Assembly: GCF_900184795.1 (NCBI RefSeq)
Contig: NZ_FXXN01000013.1
Span: forward strand, 48-64,047
Reading direction: 5' to 3'
DNA from: Magnetospirillum sp. 15-1
Lineage (GTDB): Bacteria; Pseudomonadota; Alphaproteobacteria; Rhodospirillales; Magnetospirillaceae
Length of the DNA: 64,000 nt
The notes beneath the pieces were generated by a model. The model was not told the DNA's origin, ran no database searches, and saw only the letters and a program-made list of their open reading frames with translations. Shown here piece after piece: positions 51,556-60,632 of this stretch; positions within the stretch are counted from its first letter, which is position 1; the number at the start of each line of letters is the position of its first letter. The position numbers and the translations under genes are program-made.

Positions 51556-51600
51556 AGTCCCCCTCTCCCGTCCGCCAGGAGAGGGGGACTGTTTATTTTA
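51556..51600 (+). terminator. Strong terminator, shared by convergent transcripts
   Basis: A perfect 13-bp stem (agtccccctctcc, 51556-51568; ggagagggggact, 51578-51590) is followed by GTTTATTTTA. It closes the peptide/radical SAM operon. The lipoprotein operon converges at 51598 and reads into the same hairpin. Confidence 0.92.
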
Positions 51601-52740
51601 CTCCCGTGTCGGCTTGGGCATGGGCGGTTCTTCCCCCGCCGGTCCTGCCTCCACCTTGGTCGCCTTTTCCGGGGCGGGCAGGGGCTTGGCCTCCACGTCG
51701 GGCAGCGGTACGGCGCTCTGGTTGGGCACCGGCTTGGCGGCCGGACCGGCGGGCTGGGCCGGAGCGAGGGGCGTCGGCATCGTCGGGTCGGTCCTGGTGG
51801 CCGGCATGGCTCCGCCCTCCAGGCGCGGCAGCATGGCGCTCATCACGTTGGTGGCGAGGTTGTGGGCGATGACCGCCAGCTTGGGCGGCTTGCGCTTGCG
51901 CTCGAAGCCGCTGGAGGTGGCCTTGTAGCGCTGGTCGGCGCGTTCGGGGCCGAAGCTGTCGTCATCCTCGTCGGGCAGGTCGAAGCCGCGTGCCGACGCC
52001 GTCGTCTTGTCGGTCTTCTGCCATTCTTTCAGCGAGCGGCTGTTGACCACCGCCAGGATGCGTCCCGACTTGACGTCGAGGATGCGGGCGCGCAACTCGT
52101 AGCCGGTGCTCGACTGGGTGGAATCGGCCACCAGCACCTCGACCATCACATCGGCCATGGTCTGCATGGCCATGACCTCCACCGTCTTGGGATCGATCTC
52201 CTCGGCGCCGGCTCCCATGATGCGGGTGATCATGGTGCGGTCGACCACGCTGGCGTCGGCCTGCAGGAAGGGGGCAAGGAAGCCGTCCTGGAATTCCCAT
52301 TCCCAGGTCTCGCCGCGCGCCGGGCGCTCGGCCGGATCGCCGGCGCGGCGTTGGGTCTCGGTGACGCTCTGGCGACCGCCCGACTGCTTGAGGGTGAGGT
52401 CGCCCTCGGTGGAGTTGCGGCTCTTGTCGGCGGTGACGGTGCGGGTCTCGGAATACCACTGGGCCAGGGTATCCGACAGTTGCCGGTTCCACCAGAAGGC
52501 CAGGCGCGGCCGGCCGCCCTGAGTATAGGCGTCCTTGAAGCGCGCGATGACGTCTTCCTGGGGCTTGAACGGGTTGGGCCTGACCGCGGCCGCGTCGAGC
52601 GCCTCGCCGCCGTCGCGGACGGGGGGCGCCACCTTGGCCGGCGGCTGGTAGGGCGGCACCTTGGCGCCGACGGTCTGGGCCTCGGCCATGACCGGGACCA
52701 GCAGGGCGAGGGCCGAAACGGCCAGCAGGCGCGTGATCAT
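51598..52740 (-). CDS. Secreted hypothetical protein with Pro-rich tail
   Basis: 380 residues with a signal peptide (MITRLLAVSALALLVPVMAEA). A basic-to-acidic body contains WWNRQLSDTLAQWYSETRTV and a stretch VMVEVLVADSTQSSTGYELR, which reads like the periplasmic CsgG/FlgT-type beta sheets that form around outer-membrane assemblies. The last about 70 residues are Pro/Ala-rich and disordered. It is the final gene of a four-gene lipoprotein operon; its start overlaps the upstream stop (52737-52740). I do not recognise a named family for the whole protein. Confidence 0.75.
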   Translation of the reverse strand: MITRLLAVSALALLVPVMAEAQTVGAKVPPYQPPAKVAPPVRDGGEALDAAAVRPNPFKPQEDVIARFKDAYTQGGRPRLAFWWNRQLSDTLAQWYSETRTVTADKSRNSTEGDLTLKQSGGRQSVTETQRRAGDPAERPARGETWEWEFQDGFLAPFLQADASVVDRTMITRIMGAGAEEIDPKTVEVMAMQTMADVMVEVLVADSTQSSTGYELRARILDVKSGRILAVVNSRSLKEWQKTDKTTASARGFDLPDEDDDSFGPERADQRYKATSSGFERKRKPPKLAVIAHNLATNVMSAMLPRLEGGAMPATRTDPTMPTPLAPAQPAGPAAKPVPNQSAVPLPDVEAKPLPAPEKATKVEAGPAGEEPPMPKPTRE

Positions 52741-53204
52741 TTGCCTTCCCTCATCTCGATCATGTAGCCGTCCACGGTCTTGTCGCCCAGCGACAGCTCG
52801 CGGTAGGTGTTGGAGGTGCGCGGCGCGAATTGCATCCGGCGCCAGGCGCTGACCGGCTCGGACGCCGCTCCGTCGGCGGCGTAGAACTGGGTCCGGGCCT
52901 CGGCGGATTGCGGGAAGTCGGTGCAGTTGACCACCTGGGCCACCACCTCCACCGTCCCCGTCTCGGTGCGCCGTGCGGCGATGGAGCGCACGTAGAGCTT
53001 CCGGATGATGTTGGGGTCGGTGATGTTCACCGAGTTCATGGGCATTTCCTTCAAGGGCGATTTCTCGTCCTCGACCATGGCGGGTCCGGCCACCAGATCG
53101 CGCTGGCTGGCGACGCGGGACATGTCGCAATGGGGGGCCGGGTCCAGGGAGGCGCAGCCGCCGAGCAGCAGCAGGCCGAAGGCGGGAACGAGCAGGCGCT
53201 TCAT
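52737..53204 (-). CDS. YcfL-like (DUF1425) lipoprotein
   Basis: 155 residues with a lipoprotein signal ending LLLLGGCAS. The mature part contains RKLYVRSIAARRTETGTVEV and VVAQVVNCTDFPQSAEARTQ followed by FYAADG, the pattern of DUF1425/YcfL proteins (extracytoplasmic beta-sandwich). YcfL-type genes occur with LpoB-like and COG3014-like genes, as here. It probably sits on the inner leaflet of the outer membrane. Overlapping stop/start codons on both sides show coupled translation with its neighbours. Confidence 0.8.
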   Translation of the reverse strand: MKRLLVPAFGLLLLGGCASLDPAPHCDMSRVASQRDLVAGPAMVEDEKSPLKEMPMNSVNITDPNIIRKLYVRSIAARRTETGTVEVVAQVVNCTDFPQSAEARTQFYAADGAASEPVSAWRRMQFAPRTSNTYRELSLGDKTVDGYMIEMREGK

Positions 53205-54607
53205 GGCGATGACTCCTTGGACTTGGTATTCGTGTCCGCCGCAGGGGCTTTCGCTTCCTGTGGCGCGGGTCTGGCTTCCACGGCGGGAATGACGATGGGC
53301 GAGGCCATCACGTCGGGGGGAACGCTGTTGGGGGCGCGGGGATTGCGCGGAACGGCCGAGCCGTGCCGTGCCCAGACCAGACCGCACTTGCCGGCACGCC
53401 GGATGGGGACGTCCACCGTTTCCAGCGACGAGCCGCCCGGCGACTGGAACGCCACGGACAGCGTGGTGACCTTGTCGGGCAGGGCCAGGGTCAGGCCCTG
53501 GACCCGGTCGGAAAGATTGTCCCAATAGCGGGTGTCCGCCTGGGACTCGATGGAGTGGGCGAACAGCTTGGACAGCCCGCCGATCACCGCGAGGCCGGCC
53601 CCCACCATGGCGGCGCCGGCCTGGGTCCGCTCGCGGGCTTCGCGCTGCTCCTTGGTCTCGCGCCGCCGGGGGCCGCTCTCGGTCGCCACCTTGGCGGCCA
53701 GCACCGCGCCGACCAGGGCGACGTTGCCCACCGTATCGGCGGTGTCCTTGAAGTCGGCCTTGCCTTCCAGGATGGAATCGAACGGCCGGCCGCCCCGGGT
53801 CGAGGCCTGACGGAAGATGTCCTCCAGCAGGACGGCATTGGCGTCGGCAGGGTCCTTGGGGTGGTCGGGATCGGGCCAACTGATGCGGGCCGTCTCGGTG
53901 CTGCCGCTGCGCTTGATCCTGAGGCGCGGCCCGTCGGAAATCTTGACCGGGGCGGTGCCGGTCTCCACCAGCACCAGTACATTGTCCTTGTCGCGGGGCA
54001 GGGGGGCATCCTTGTTGATGGCGCGGAACTCCTTGAAGTCCTCGGCGGCCAGGGACGTGTTGCCCGAGCAATGGGCGGCCCAGCCCTGCAGGAACGGCAT
54101 CAGGGCGAAATCGGCGCGGTACTGCTCCTCCTCGGCGAAGGCATCCTGCAGCAGGCCGCCCTTGAAGCTGGCCCGCGCATTCTCGTAATCGCCGGCCTTC
54201 ATGTACAGCAGGCCGCGATAGTAATAGGCCATGACCCGTTCGTAGGGCTCGCCCTTGAAGTCCTTGATGGCTTCCTTGACCCACAGGCCGCGCGCCCGGC
54301 GGGCCTCCTCGTTGTCGGCGTAGACGGCCTCGATGCCCGACAGCGCGTCGTCGAGCAACTGTTCGGCCAGGCGGTCGTGGCCCAGGGCAAAGCTGGCCAG
54401 CCCCAGGCGCATGTCGTTGAGCACCCGGTTGCGGTCACCCTGGGCCTGGGCGATGAAGAAATGGCGGCGCAGCTCGGTCGGCTTGTCGTCCAGATAGGCG
54501 TGGACCACCGACGGCGCCGGGCTGGTCTCCTGCTCGCGCGTGGTCACGCAGCCCGACACCAGTCCGGCGATGATCAAGCTGCTCAACCAGAAAGGCCGGG
54601 CGGCCAT
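53201..54607 (-). CDS. COG3014-like lipoprotein with TPR-like repeats
   Basis: 468 residues. The lipobox is in LIIAGLVSGCVTT. Residues about 45-200 form TPR-like helices (LRRHFFIAQAQGDRNRVLND, YYRGLLYMKAGDYENARASF). A central hydrophobic glycine-rich stretch (VGNVALVGAVLAAKVA and GAAMVGAGLAVIGGLSKLF) could touch or insert into membrane, and the C-terminus is Pro/Ala-rich. COG3014 proteins accompany LpoB- and YcfL-like lipoproteins in gammaproteobacteria; the function is not established. Its stop overlaps the YcfL-like start. Confidence 0.78.
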   Translation of the reverse strand: MAARPFWLSSLIIAGLVSGCVTTREQETSPAPSVVHAYLDDKPTELRRHFFIAQAQGDRNRVLNDMRLGLASFALGHDRLAEQLLDDALSGIEAVYADNEEARRARGLWVKEAIKDFKGEPYERVMAYYYRGLLYMKAGDYENARASFKGGLLQDAFAEEEQYRADFALMPFLQGWAAHCSGNTSLAAEDFKEFRAINKDAPLPRDKDNVLVLVETGTAPVKISDGPRLRIKRSGSTETARISWPDPDHPKDPADANAVLLEDIFRQASTRGGRPFDSILEGKADFKDTADTVGNVALVGAVLAAKVATESGPRRRETKEQREARERTQAGAAMVGAGLAVIGGLSKLFAHSIESQADTRYWDNLSDRVQGLTLALPDKVTTLSVAFQSPGGSSLETVDVPIRRAGKCGLVWARHGSAVPRNPRAPNSVPPDVMASPIVIPAVEARPAPQEAKAPAADTNTKSKESSP

Positions 54608-54617
54608 GGGGGTGATC

Positions 54618-55247
54618 CTAGCGATAGATGATGTCGTCCTGGGCGGCCTTGGCGAACTCGTAGATGCCGCTCCAGACGATTTCCGAGGTCTCCAGGTCGA
54701 CCATCTCGAAGACGATCTGGTTGTAGCGCTGCATCATGCCGCTCTTGGGGTCGCGGGAATCCAGCGAGGTGATGCGGCCGCCCAGGCGATAATCGCCGCC
54801 CTTGGGGGCGCGGGCATTGGGCAGGGTGGCTTTGTCCACCACGCCCTGGCGCTTCAGTTCGCGTTCCTTGGTCACCATGTCGGCGTAGTTGCGTCCGACG
54901 AACTGCATGCGGCCGGCGGCGGCGCGGTTGAGGCCGACCCGCAGCCGGTCGGTGATGGAGTTCTTGTTCAGGCGCGACGAGCTCTCGTTGTAGAAGTACT
55001 CGGAATCGATGATGACGCTGGGCGGCACCTGGGCATTGGCCAGCCGGGGCTGGGACAGCATGTCGCGCATCATCTGATCGGTCATGCCGATGACGTCCTG
55101 GGACTCGATGCCGACGCCCTTGACCGGCCCGACGCTGCCGGGATCGATGTAGACGCTGGGGCTTCCGGCGGTGTTGTCCACGCTCTGGCAGGCGGAAAGG
55201 GCCAGTCCGGCGAACAGGACGGAAGCAAGGGCGGGCAGGCGGCGCAT
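54618..55247 (-). CDS. LpoB-like lipoprotein (penicillin-binding-protein activator family)
   Basis: 209 residues with lipobox ALSACQS. The body has DVIGMTDQMMRDMLSQPRLA, VIIDSEYFYNESSSRLNKN and, at the C-terminus, MVDLETSEIVWSGIYEFAKA. These are the conserved strands of LpoB/COG3417 proteins, which in E. coli reach through the peptidoglycan to stimulate PBP1b. The start at 55247 was chosen for the signal peptide. First gene of the operon; 10 bp separate it from the COG3014-like gene. In an alphaproteobacterium the target is uncertain. Confidence 0.85.
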   Translation of the reverse strand: MRRLPALASVLFAGLALSACQSVDNTAGSPSVYIDPGSVGPVKGVGIESQDVIGMTDQMMRDMLSQPRLANAQVPPSVIIDSEYFYNESSSRLNKNSITDRLRVGLNRAAAGRMQFVGRNYADMVTKERELKRQGVVDKATLPNARAPKGGDYRLGGRITSLDSRDPKSGMMQRYNQIVFEMVDLETSEIVWSGIYEFAKAAQDDIIYR

Positions 55248-55417
55248 GGCGGAAGTCCTTAAAGGCTCAGGGAACCGTTGAATAGAATCACGCGGAATTG
55301 GGGCGATGATATGGCATTCATGGATACCACGCATCACGCTTTCGTAAACCGGCGCGGGCAGCTAGTATTGTCGGAACGGACCCGAGAGAGTCCGATGCTC
55401 GAGGGGATGGCCTTACC
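55248..55417. promoter_or_regulatory. Divergent promoter region
   Basis: 170 bp separate the lipoprotein operon (minus) and the diguanylate cyclase gene (plus), so both promoters should be here. I see no strong sigma-70 boxes or repeats that I would defend. GAGGGGATGG at 55401-55410 is the ribosome site of the + strand gene. Confidence 0.4.
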
Positions 55418-56752
55418 TTGTCGGAAACCATGTTCGCACTGCTGGTCGAGGATTCGCCGACCCAGGCCCTGTTGACTCTCGCCGAACTCGAAAAGCTTCC
55501 CAACGTCAAGGTCGACCACGCCGTCTCCCTGGCCTCGGCGCTGGAATTCATCCAGCGCAAGCGCTACCACGTGATCTTCCTCGACCTGACCCTGCCGGAT
55601 TCGGTGGGGGACGAGACGGTGCGCCGCTTCTGCGGCGCCGCGCCGGAGCTGGCGGTGGTGGTGCTCACCAACCACGATGACGACCAGCAGGCGCTGATGG
55701 CGCTGGAACAGGGCGCCCAGGATTACCTGCTCAAGGCCAAGCTCGACGCCGCCTCCCTGTCGCGGTCGTTCCGCTATGCCATTCACAGGAAGCGCGCCGA
55801 GATCCTGGTGCGCGAGGCCCGCGACGCGGCGCTGGAGGCCAATCGTCAGCTGGAACGCCGCATGCGGCAGATCGACTGCATGTACGGCGTGTCGCGCATC
55901 CTGGAATCGCCCGAGCTGCCGTTGCAGGTGGCGCTGGAGCAGGTGGTGGGCAGGGCGCCCTCGGCCTGGCTCAAGCCGGAAACCATTTGTGTCCGCCTCA
56001 GTTGCCTGCCCGGCCTGCTGCCCAGCGGCATCGTCCAGACGCCCGGCTTCGTGGAGACGGCCTATCGCCTGGAGGCTCAGGTCTTCGCCGGCAGCCGTCC
56101 GGCGGGGCGCATCGAGATATGCTGGACCGAGACGCCGCCCGCCGAGGGTGACGAGGCCTTCTCCACCTCCGAGCGGGAACTGGTGCGCGAATTGGCCCGC
56201 CGGGTCGGGCTGGCGTTGGAGCGGGCCTGCGTCCAGAAGGAACTGGTGCAACTGGCCACCACGGATTTCCTTACCGAAGCCTACAATCGGCGCTACTTCA
56301 TGCAGAGCACGGCGGCGGAAATCCAGCGGGCCGGCCGTTACGGCCGCCCCATGTCGCTGCTGATGATCGATCTGGACCATTTCAAGCACATCAACGATGC
56401 GCGCGGCCATGCCGCCGGCGACGAGGCGCTGAAGGCCTTCGTGGTCATGGCCCGCGATCTGCTGCGCGATCAGGACATCATCGGACGCATGGGCGGCGAG
56501 GAATTCGCCATCGCCCTGCCCGAAACCGCACTGAACCCCGCCCTGGTGGTGGCCGAGCGCCTGCGTATCCGCCTGGCCGGGCTGCAGGTGCCGGTGAGCG
56601 GCGGCGAGCCCCTCACCATGAGCGCCAGCTTCGGCGTCGCCGAGTGCAAGGTGGGGGCGGGCGAGGGGCTGGAAGCCTGCCTGGGCCGCGCCGACGCCGC
56701 CCTTTACCGTGCCAAGGCCATGGGCCGCAACCGGGTGGAACCCGCCGAGTAG
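55418..56752 (+). CDS. Response regulator with GGDEF output (diguanylate cyclase)
   Basis: 444 residues: a receiver domain (about 5-120; phospho-acceptor Asp in FLDLTLPDS, conserved Lys in YLLKAK), a middle GAF-like region (about 150-270) and a GGDEF domain (about 280-440). The active site is intact (GRMGGEEFAIALP), and RDQD five residues before it is a textbook RxxD inhibitory site, so c-di-GMP synthesis with product feedback is likely. The TTG at 55418 has a ribosome site at the right distance; an ATG at 55430 is an alternative. No kinase gene is adjacent. The stop is at the very edge of the IS630 insertion, but the protein looks complete. Confidence 0.92.
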   Translation: MSETMFALLVEDSPTQALLTLAELEKLPNVKVDHAVSLASALEFIQRKRYHVIFLDLTLPDSVGDETVRRFCGAAPELAVVVLTNHDDDQQALMALEQGAQDYLLKAKLDAASLSRSFRYAIHRKRAEILVREARDAALEANRQLERRMRQIDCMYGVSRILESPELPLQVALEQVVGRAPSAWLKPETICVRLSCLPGLLPSGIVQTPGFVETAYRLEAQVFAGSRPAGRIEICWTETPPAEGDEAFSTSERELVRELARRVGLALERACVQKELVQLATTDFLTEAYNRRYFMQSTAAEIQRAGRYGRPMSLLMIDLDHFKHINDARGHAAGDEALKAFVVMARDLLRDQDIIGRMGGEEFAIALPETALNPALVVAERLRIRLAGLQVPVSGGEPLTMSASFGVAECKVGAGEGLEACLGRADAALYRAKAMGRNRVEPAE

Positions 56753-56755
56753 CTA

Positions 56756-57806
56756 GAGTCAGTCTGAGTTAAGCGGAATCGGAATTGGGATTCCCCTGGG
56801 GCCGAGAATGTGATTCAAACTGCTGGCTGGATAGGAGGCCAGCAGCAATGGCAGGACCTCTTTCGCTAGACCTTCGGCAGCGGATAGCCGCAGCCTTGAA
56901 TTCAGGCGAGACGACACGCTCGGCAGCGAAGCGCTTTGGGGTTTCGGTGGCTACGGCGGTTCGGATCGGCCAGAAGTGGCGATCCGGGCGCGGTCTTCAG
57001 CCCGGCAAGATGGGCGGGCATCGCCGCCCACTTCTGAGCGGAGAGACCGCCGATTGGATACAATCCCGGCTGGCCGAGAAGAAGGACCTGACCATGCGGG
57101 CCCTGACGGCGGAACTGGCCGAGCGGGGGATTGTCGTCACCCACGACACCGTCTGGCGCTTCGTCCGTGGTTTGGGCTTGAGCTTCAAAAAAAACGCTGA
57201 TGGCCAAGGAACAGGATGGGCCGAGGGTAGCGCGGCTGCGCCATCGCTGGAAAACCCATCAACACAAGCTTGATCCCTCGCGCCTGGTCTTTATCGATGA
57301 GACCTGGGTCAAGACCAACATGACGCGCCTACACGGGTGGTGTCCTCGAGGAGAAACCCTGCTCGCCAAGGTTCCTCACGGCCACTGGAAAACCCTGACC
57401 TTCCTGGCGGGCCTGCGCCATGACCGGATCATCGCTCCCCTGGTCCTCGACGGCCCCATCAATGGGGCGACCTTCACCGCCTGGGTGGAGCAATCCTTGG
57501 CACCGGCCCTGGAACCCGGTGACGTCGTCATCCTCGATAATCTGGGAAGCCACAAAGGAAAGTCGGCACGCCAAGCCATCCGCAAGGCCGGTGCCCATCT
57601 GCTTTTCCTGCCGCCCTACAGTCCCGACCTCAACCCGATCGAGATGATGTTCGCCAAACTCAAAACACTCGTCCGCAAAGCCGAAGAGCGGACCATCGAA
57701 ACAACATGGAGGAGAGTCGGCAAGCTCCTGGAGGCATTCGCTCCGCAGGAGTGCGCCGCCTATCTTCGCCATGCAGGGTATGCTTCAATCTAAGTCAGAC
57801 AGACTC
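56756..57806 (+). mobile_element. IS630-family insertion sequence
   Basis: The terminal repeats are gagtcagtctgagttaag at the left and its imperfect complement ctaagtcagacagactc at the right. They are flanked by TA on both sides (56754-56755, 57807-57808), as expected of IS630/Tc1-mariner elements. Total length is about 1.05 kb with one split transposase. The right flank cuts a hydrolase gene whose remainder is not found on the left flank. Confidence 0.88.
56848..57793 (+). CDS. IS630-family transposase split by an A8 tract
   Basis: The first frame (ATG 56848, TAGGAGG upstream) encodes the helix-turn-helix part (LDLRQRIAAALNSGETTRSA). At A8 (57187-57194) it leaves the family reading. One A fewer, or a +1 shift, would give SFKKTLMAKEQD and join it to the second frame, which ends at 57793. 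That frame holds the DDE core: FIDETWVKTNM, VILDNLGSHKG and PYSPDLNPIEMMFAKLK. Either translational or transcriptional slippage makes the full protein, or the copy is a fresh frameshift mutant. Catalytic residues are all present. Confidence 0.87.
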
Positions 57807-57808
57807 TA

Positions 57809-58162
57809 GGGCTGCGGCGCGTCGGCCAGCCAGCCGATGGCTTCCTGGAGGTCCTTGCCCCAGATGCCCCAGGCCAGCAGGGCCGGGAACTTCTCGCCGT
57901 CCACATCGGGCCGATAGACATCAAGGGCGATCCGCACGCCATCGCGAACCGGAACCATGATGTCTTTCTCGACCTTGACGTCGTAAACGGGCCTGGTGAT
58001 ATCCGTCTTGACGATCTGGGGATAGCCGTCGAACAGGACGCCGTCTACCTTGGTGCCGAAGGGAACCGGATGAGGAGCCGGTTTCAGTCCCTTAATCTGA
58101 ACCTGGGCTTCATCTCCCGAATAGACACTCTGGCCGGCAATGGCTGATTTCTCGCCTTTCAT
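57809..58162 (-). pseudogene. CocE/NonD-family hydrolase, only the N-terminal about 118 residues remain
   Basis: The minus-strand frame from ATG 58162 encodes a start like that of CocE/NonD (X-Pro dipeptidyl-peptidase S15-type) hydrolases: VYDVKVEKDIMVPVRDGVRI, ALDVYRPDVDGEKFPALLAW, then GKDLQEAIGWLADAPQP. It ends at a TAG formed by the IS630 edge. The catalytic Ser, Asp and His of the about 550-residue family all lie beyond the cut, so the product is inactive. The missing part does not occur on the other side of the IS, where a complete diguanylate cyclase gene stands. Confidence 0.82.
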
Positions 58163-58447
58163 GGGGGGGCTTCCTTTAGTGATGACTCGGCTAGGAGAGT
58201 TTAATTCTTGATGGGGGGATGATACGGGCCGTTGTCCTGGAGTCTCCCCCTCGTCATGGGGGGCTGAGCCTAGCCGTTTTGCCCTATCCCCCCTTCGTCG
58301 GGGGGGGCGTGCGTATGGGCGTGGCGCCTGTTGGTTCTCCTACGCTAAGCTGTTGGGAAGGCAAACAATTATTGTGCGCCGCACAATCCTGGGCAAGGGG
58401 AGAGGCGTCCGAATGACCGAACGCGACGCCGTCGAGTGGGCCATACG
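58163..58447. other. Intergenic region with two GC hairpins
   Basis: Two short hairpins of similar make occur: one around 58242-58262 (ccccctcgtcatgggggg) and one at 58288-58305 (cccccc, loop ttcgtc, gggggg). A 17-codon open frame begins at ATG 58413 behind GGGGAGAGG but in a frame different from the regulator that follows. The promoters for the hydrolase remnant and the regulator should be here. Confidence 0.4.
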
Positions 58448-60262
58448 ATGCGCGACTGGGAGATAGATCCTCAATTCGTCCTCAAGGTGACACCACCACG
58501 AGCCCCTAGGGGACTGGTGGCGCGCCAGCGTCTTGGGCTTGACCTGGTCGCCCATGGCCAGGCTCTGTTGGTGGAAGCGCCAGCCGGATTCGGCAAGACC
58601 TCACTTCTGGCCCAGTGGCGCCGCACCTGCATGAGCCAAGGCGCCATGGTAGCTTGGCTGTCGGTGGATGAACGGGACGTCGCCTTACGGTTCGTCTACG
58701 GTTTGGGATGCGCCATGCATGTGGCCAGCGGCCATCGTGCCTTCGGGCAATCCTTCATGCATTGGCTGGGACAGCAGGAAGATGTGGTCAAAGCCCTGAC
58801 GGTCTGGCTGGCGGAAGTGGCCGAAATTCCAGTCGAGGTGGTGGTCATGCTGGATCTGGCGGATCGTCCGCCCGAGGATATCTCAGAATCGCTCACCTAT
58901 CTGTTGCGCAATGCGCCGGCCAATTTGCGCATCGTGGTGGCGACCCGCTCGCTGGGGGGGGCGGTGGCATCCCAGGATACCGCCTGGCTGGGGGGGCGGC
59001 GTATCACTGCCCGGGATCTTGCCTTCCTGATGGATGAAACCGTGGCGGTCCTGCGGGCGCAGCTGGGGACCGGCTTCGATGCCGATATGGGGGCCAAGCT
59101 GCATGCCATTACCGAGGGATGGCCGCTGGGGTTGCAATTGGCGGCGGCCATCTTGCGCCGTACGCCCGAGATATCGGTGGCGGTGGAGACCATTACCCAT
59201 GGTGTGGATGATATCCGTCGCTACTTCATGGACTCCTTGGTATCTCATCTGTCCGAACAGGCTTTCGGCCTGATCGTGCGGCTGTCGGTGTTCGAGCATA
59301 TTCATCCCGAACTCTGCCGGATCGTGTCGGAAAGCGAGGATGCAGTATCCCTGCTGGACCAACTGCGGCTTGAAACCCCGGTGATTATCGAGGTGGAAGG
59401 GGGGCCGTGGTTTCGCATGCATCCCCTGGCCCGGGAATTCCTGCTGTCTCGGTTTAATGCCTTGCCCGGCGCGGAGTGTGCCCAGCTGTCGCGTCGCGCC
59501 TCCGAGTGGTTCGCCTCTGAAGGCCTGTTCGAAGCTGCCGCGACCCATGCGCTTCTGGCTGGCGATAGTGATGTCGCCTATGGCTTGGCCGAGAGGGGGC
59601 TTCAGGAGATGTATGCTAGGGGCCAGGTCTCGCTGGTCATGGATTGGTTTGATCGTATGCCCGATGAGGAAATCGATCAACGTCCCCGGCTTCAATTTGC
59701 TGCGGCCTGGGGCTTGGCCTGCAGTTTCCGCCATGCCGAGGCCGAACGGATGGTGCAGCGGATTCTGGCTTCACCGGATATCGACATCAAGCAGCGGTTT
59801 GAGGCGGCACTCATCTCCGGTGCCGCCGCTTCCTTCTCGGATCGCCTGGATGACTGTGCCTCGATTCTGGCCCAGTGGGAGCAGGTTCCCAAAAGTGTTG
59901 ATCCCAAAGTCTTCCGAGCCCGACTGAACCAATTGGCCATGGTCGAGCTGCATCGCGGGCATACCGAGAAGGCTCGGCATCACTCCATGCATATGAGGTC
60001 GGTGGGAACCACCGACCTGTCTTTCGCCTTTGGCGACCTCGGCGTGGCGGTTTCCTATCTGTGGGAGGGACAGGTCGGATTGGCGGTGCAGGTGGCGCGG
60101 CCGGCCCTGGCTCAAATTGAGCGCCAAATGGGGCGGCGCAGCCCCATCGGCTGCATGATTGCCGCTGTCCTGGCCAGAGCGCTGTGGGAGCAGGATCAGG
60201 GCGAGGAAGCGCGGCTGGTGCTGGCCCATCGCCTGGATGTCTTGGAGCAGACAGGGCTGCCA
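58448..60262 (+). pseudogene. MalT/LuxR-type ATP-dependent regulator lacking its DNA-binding end
   Basis: The product starts MRDWEIDPQFVLKVTPPRAP and has the STAND-type P loop APAGFGKTSLLAQW, Walker B VVVMLDLADRP, and a helical repeat region (about 350-600) like MalT. At about 60260 the family reading stops: the last residues become a Pro-rich run encoded by the antisense of a different gene. The TPR end and the C-terminal LuxR helix-turn-helix (usually near residue 850) are absent, so it cannot bind DNA as expected. An in-frame GTG lies at 58436; the better ribosome site at 58405 serves another frame. Confidence 0.82.
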
Positions 60263-60632
60263 CCGGCCTTGCCCAGGCCGCCGATGCCGCCTGGGCCACC
60301 TGGGCCAGGTCAAGCGCTTCAGTTCCGGTGATGTCGTAGGTCTTGCCGGCATGCCCGTCCTGGGTCAGCACGGCGATGATGGCCGCAGCCACGTCGCGCC
60401 GGCCGATATAGGCAACCTTGCCCCGGGCTCCCGGTTGGGCCAGGGCGCCGCTTTGCCGGGCTGCCGCCAGAGGGCCGTCAAGATTTTCCAGATAGGGGCT
60501 GTTGCGCAAGATGGTGTAGGCGATACCGGATGACTTCAGGTGGCGTTCGGTCGCCGAGTGGGAGGCGGCGAAGGGAAACAGGCTGCCGTCGGACGGATTG
60601 GCGAAGCTGGTATAGACAATACGCCCGACACC
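60260..60632 (-). pseudogene. Internal fragment of a QorB/NmrA-like NAD(P)H-binding protein
   Basis: On the minus strand a frame encodes GRIVYTSFANPSDGSLFPF, SHSATERHLKSSGIAYTILR, YLENLDGPLAAARQ, RRDVAAAIIAVLTQ and TYDITGTEALDLAQVAQA. This is the middle of an atypical SDR of the quinone-reductase-2 (QorB/YtfG) kind. The N-terminal cofactor motif and the C-terminus are both missing. It is joined at its left end to the regulator fragment and at its right end to the DUF3732 fragment. Non-functional. Confidence 0.75.

Noticed and set aside
58413-58466. 17-codon frame with a good ribosome site as a leader peptide of the regulator
   Set aside because: It overlaps the regulator start in another frame and has no attenuator-like codons or hairpins linked to it; a frameshifted regulator start is equally possible.
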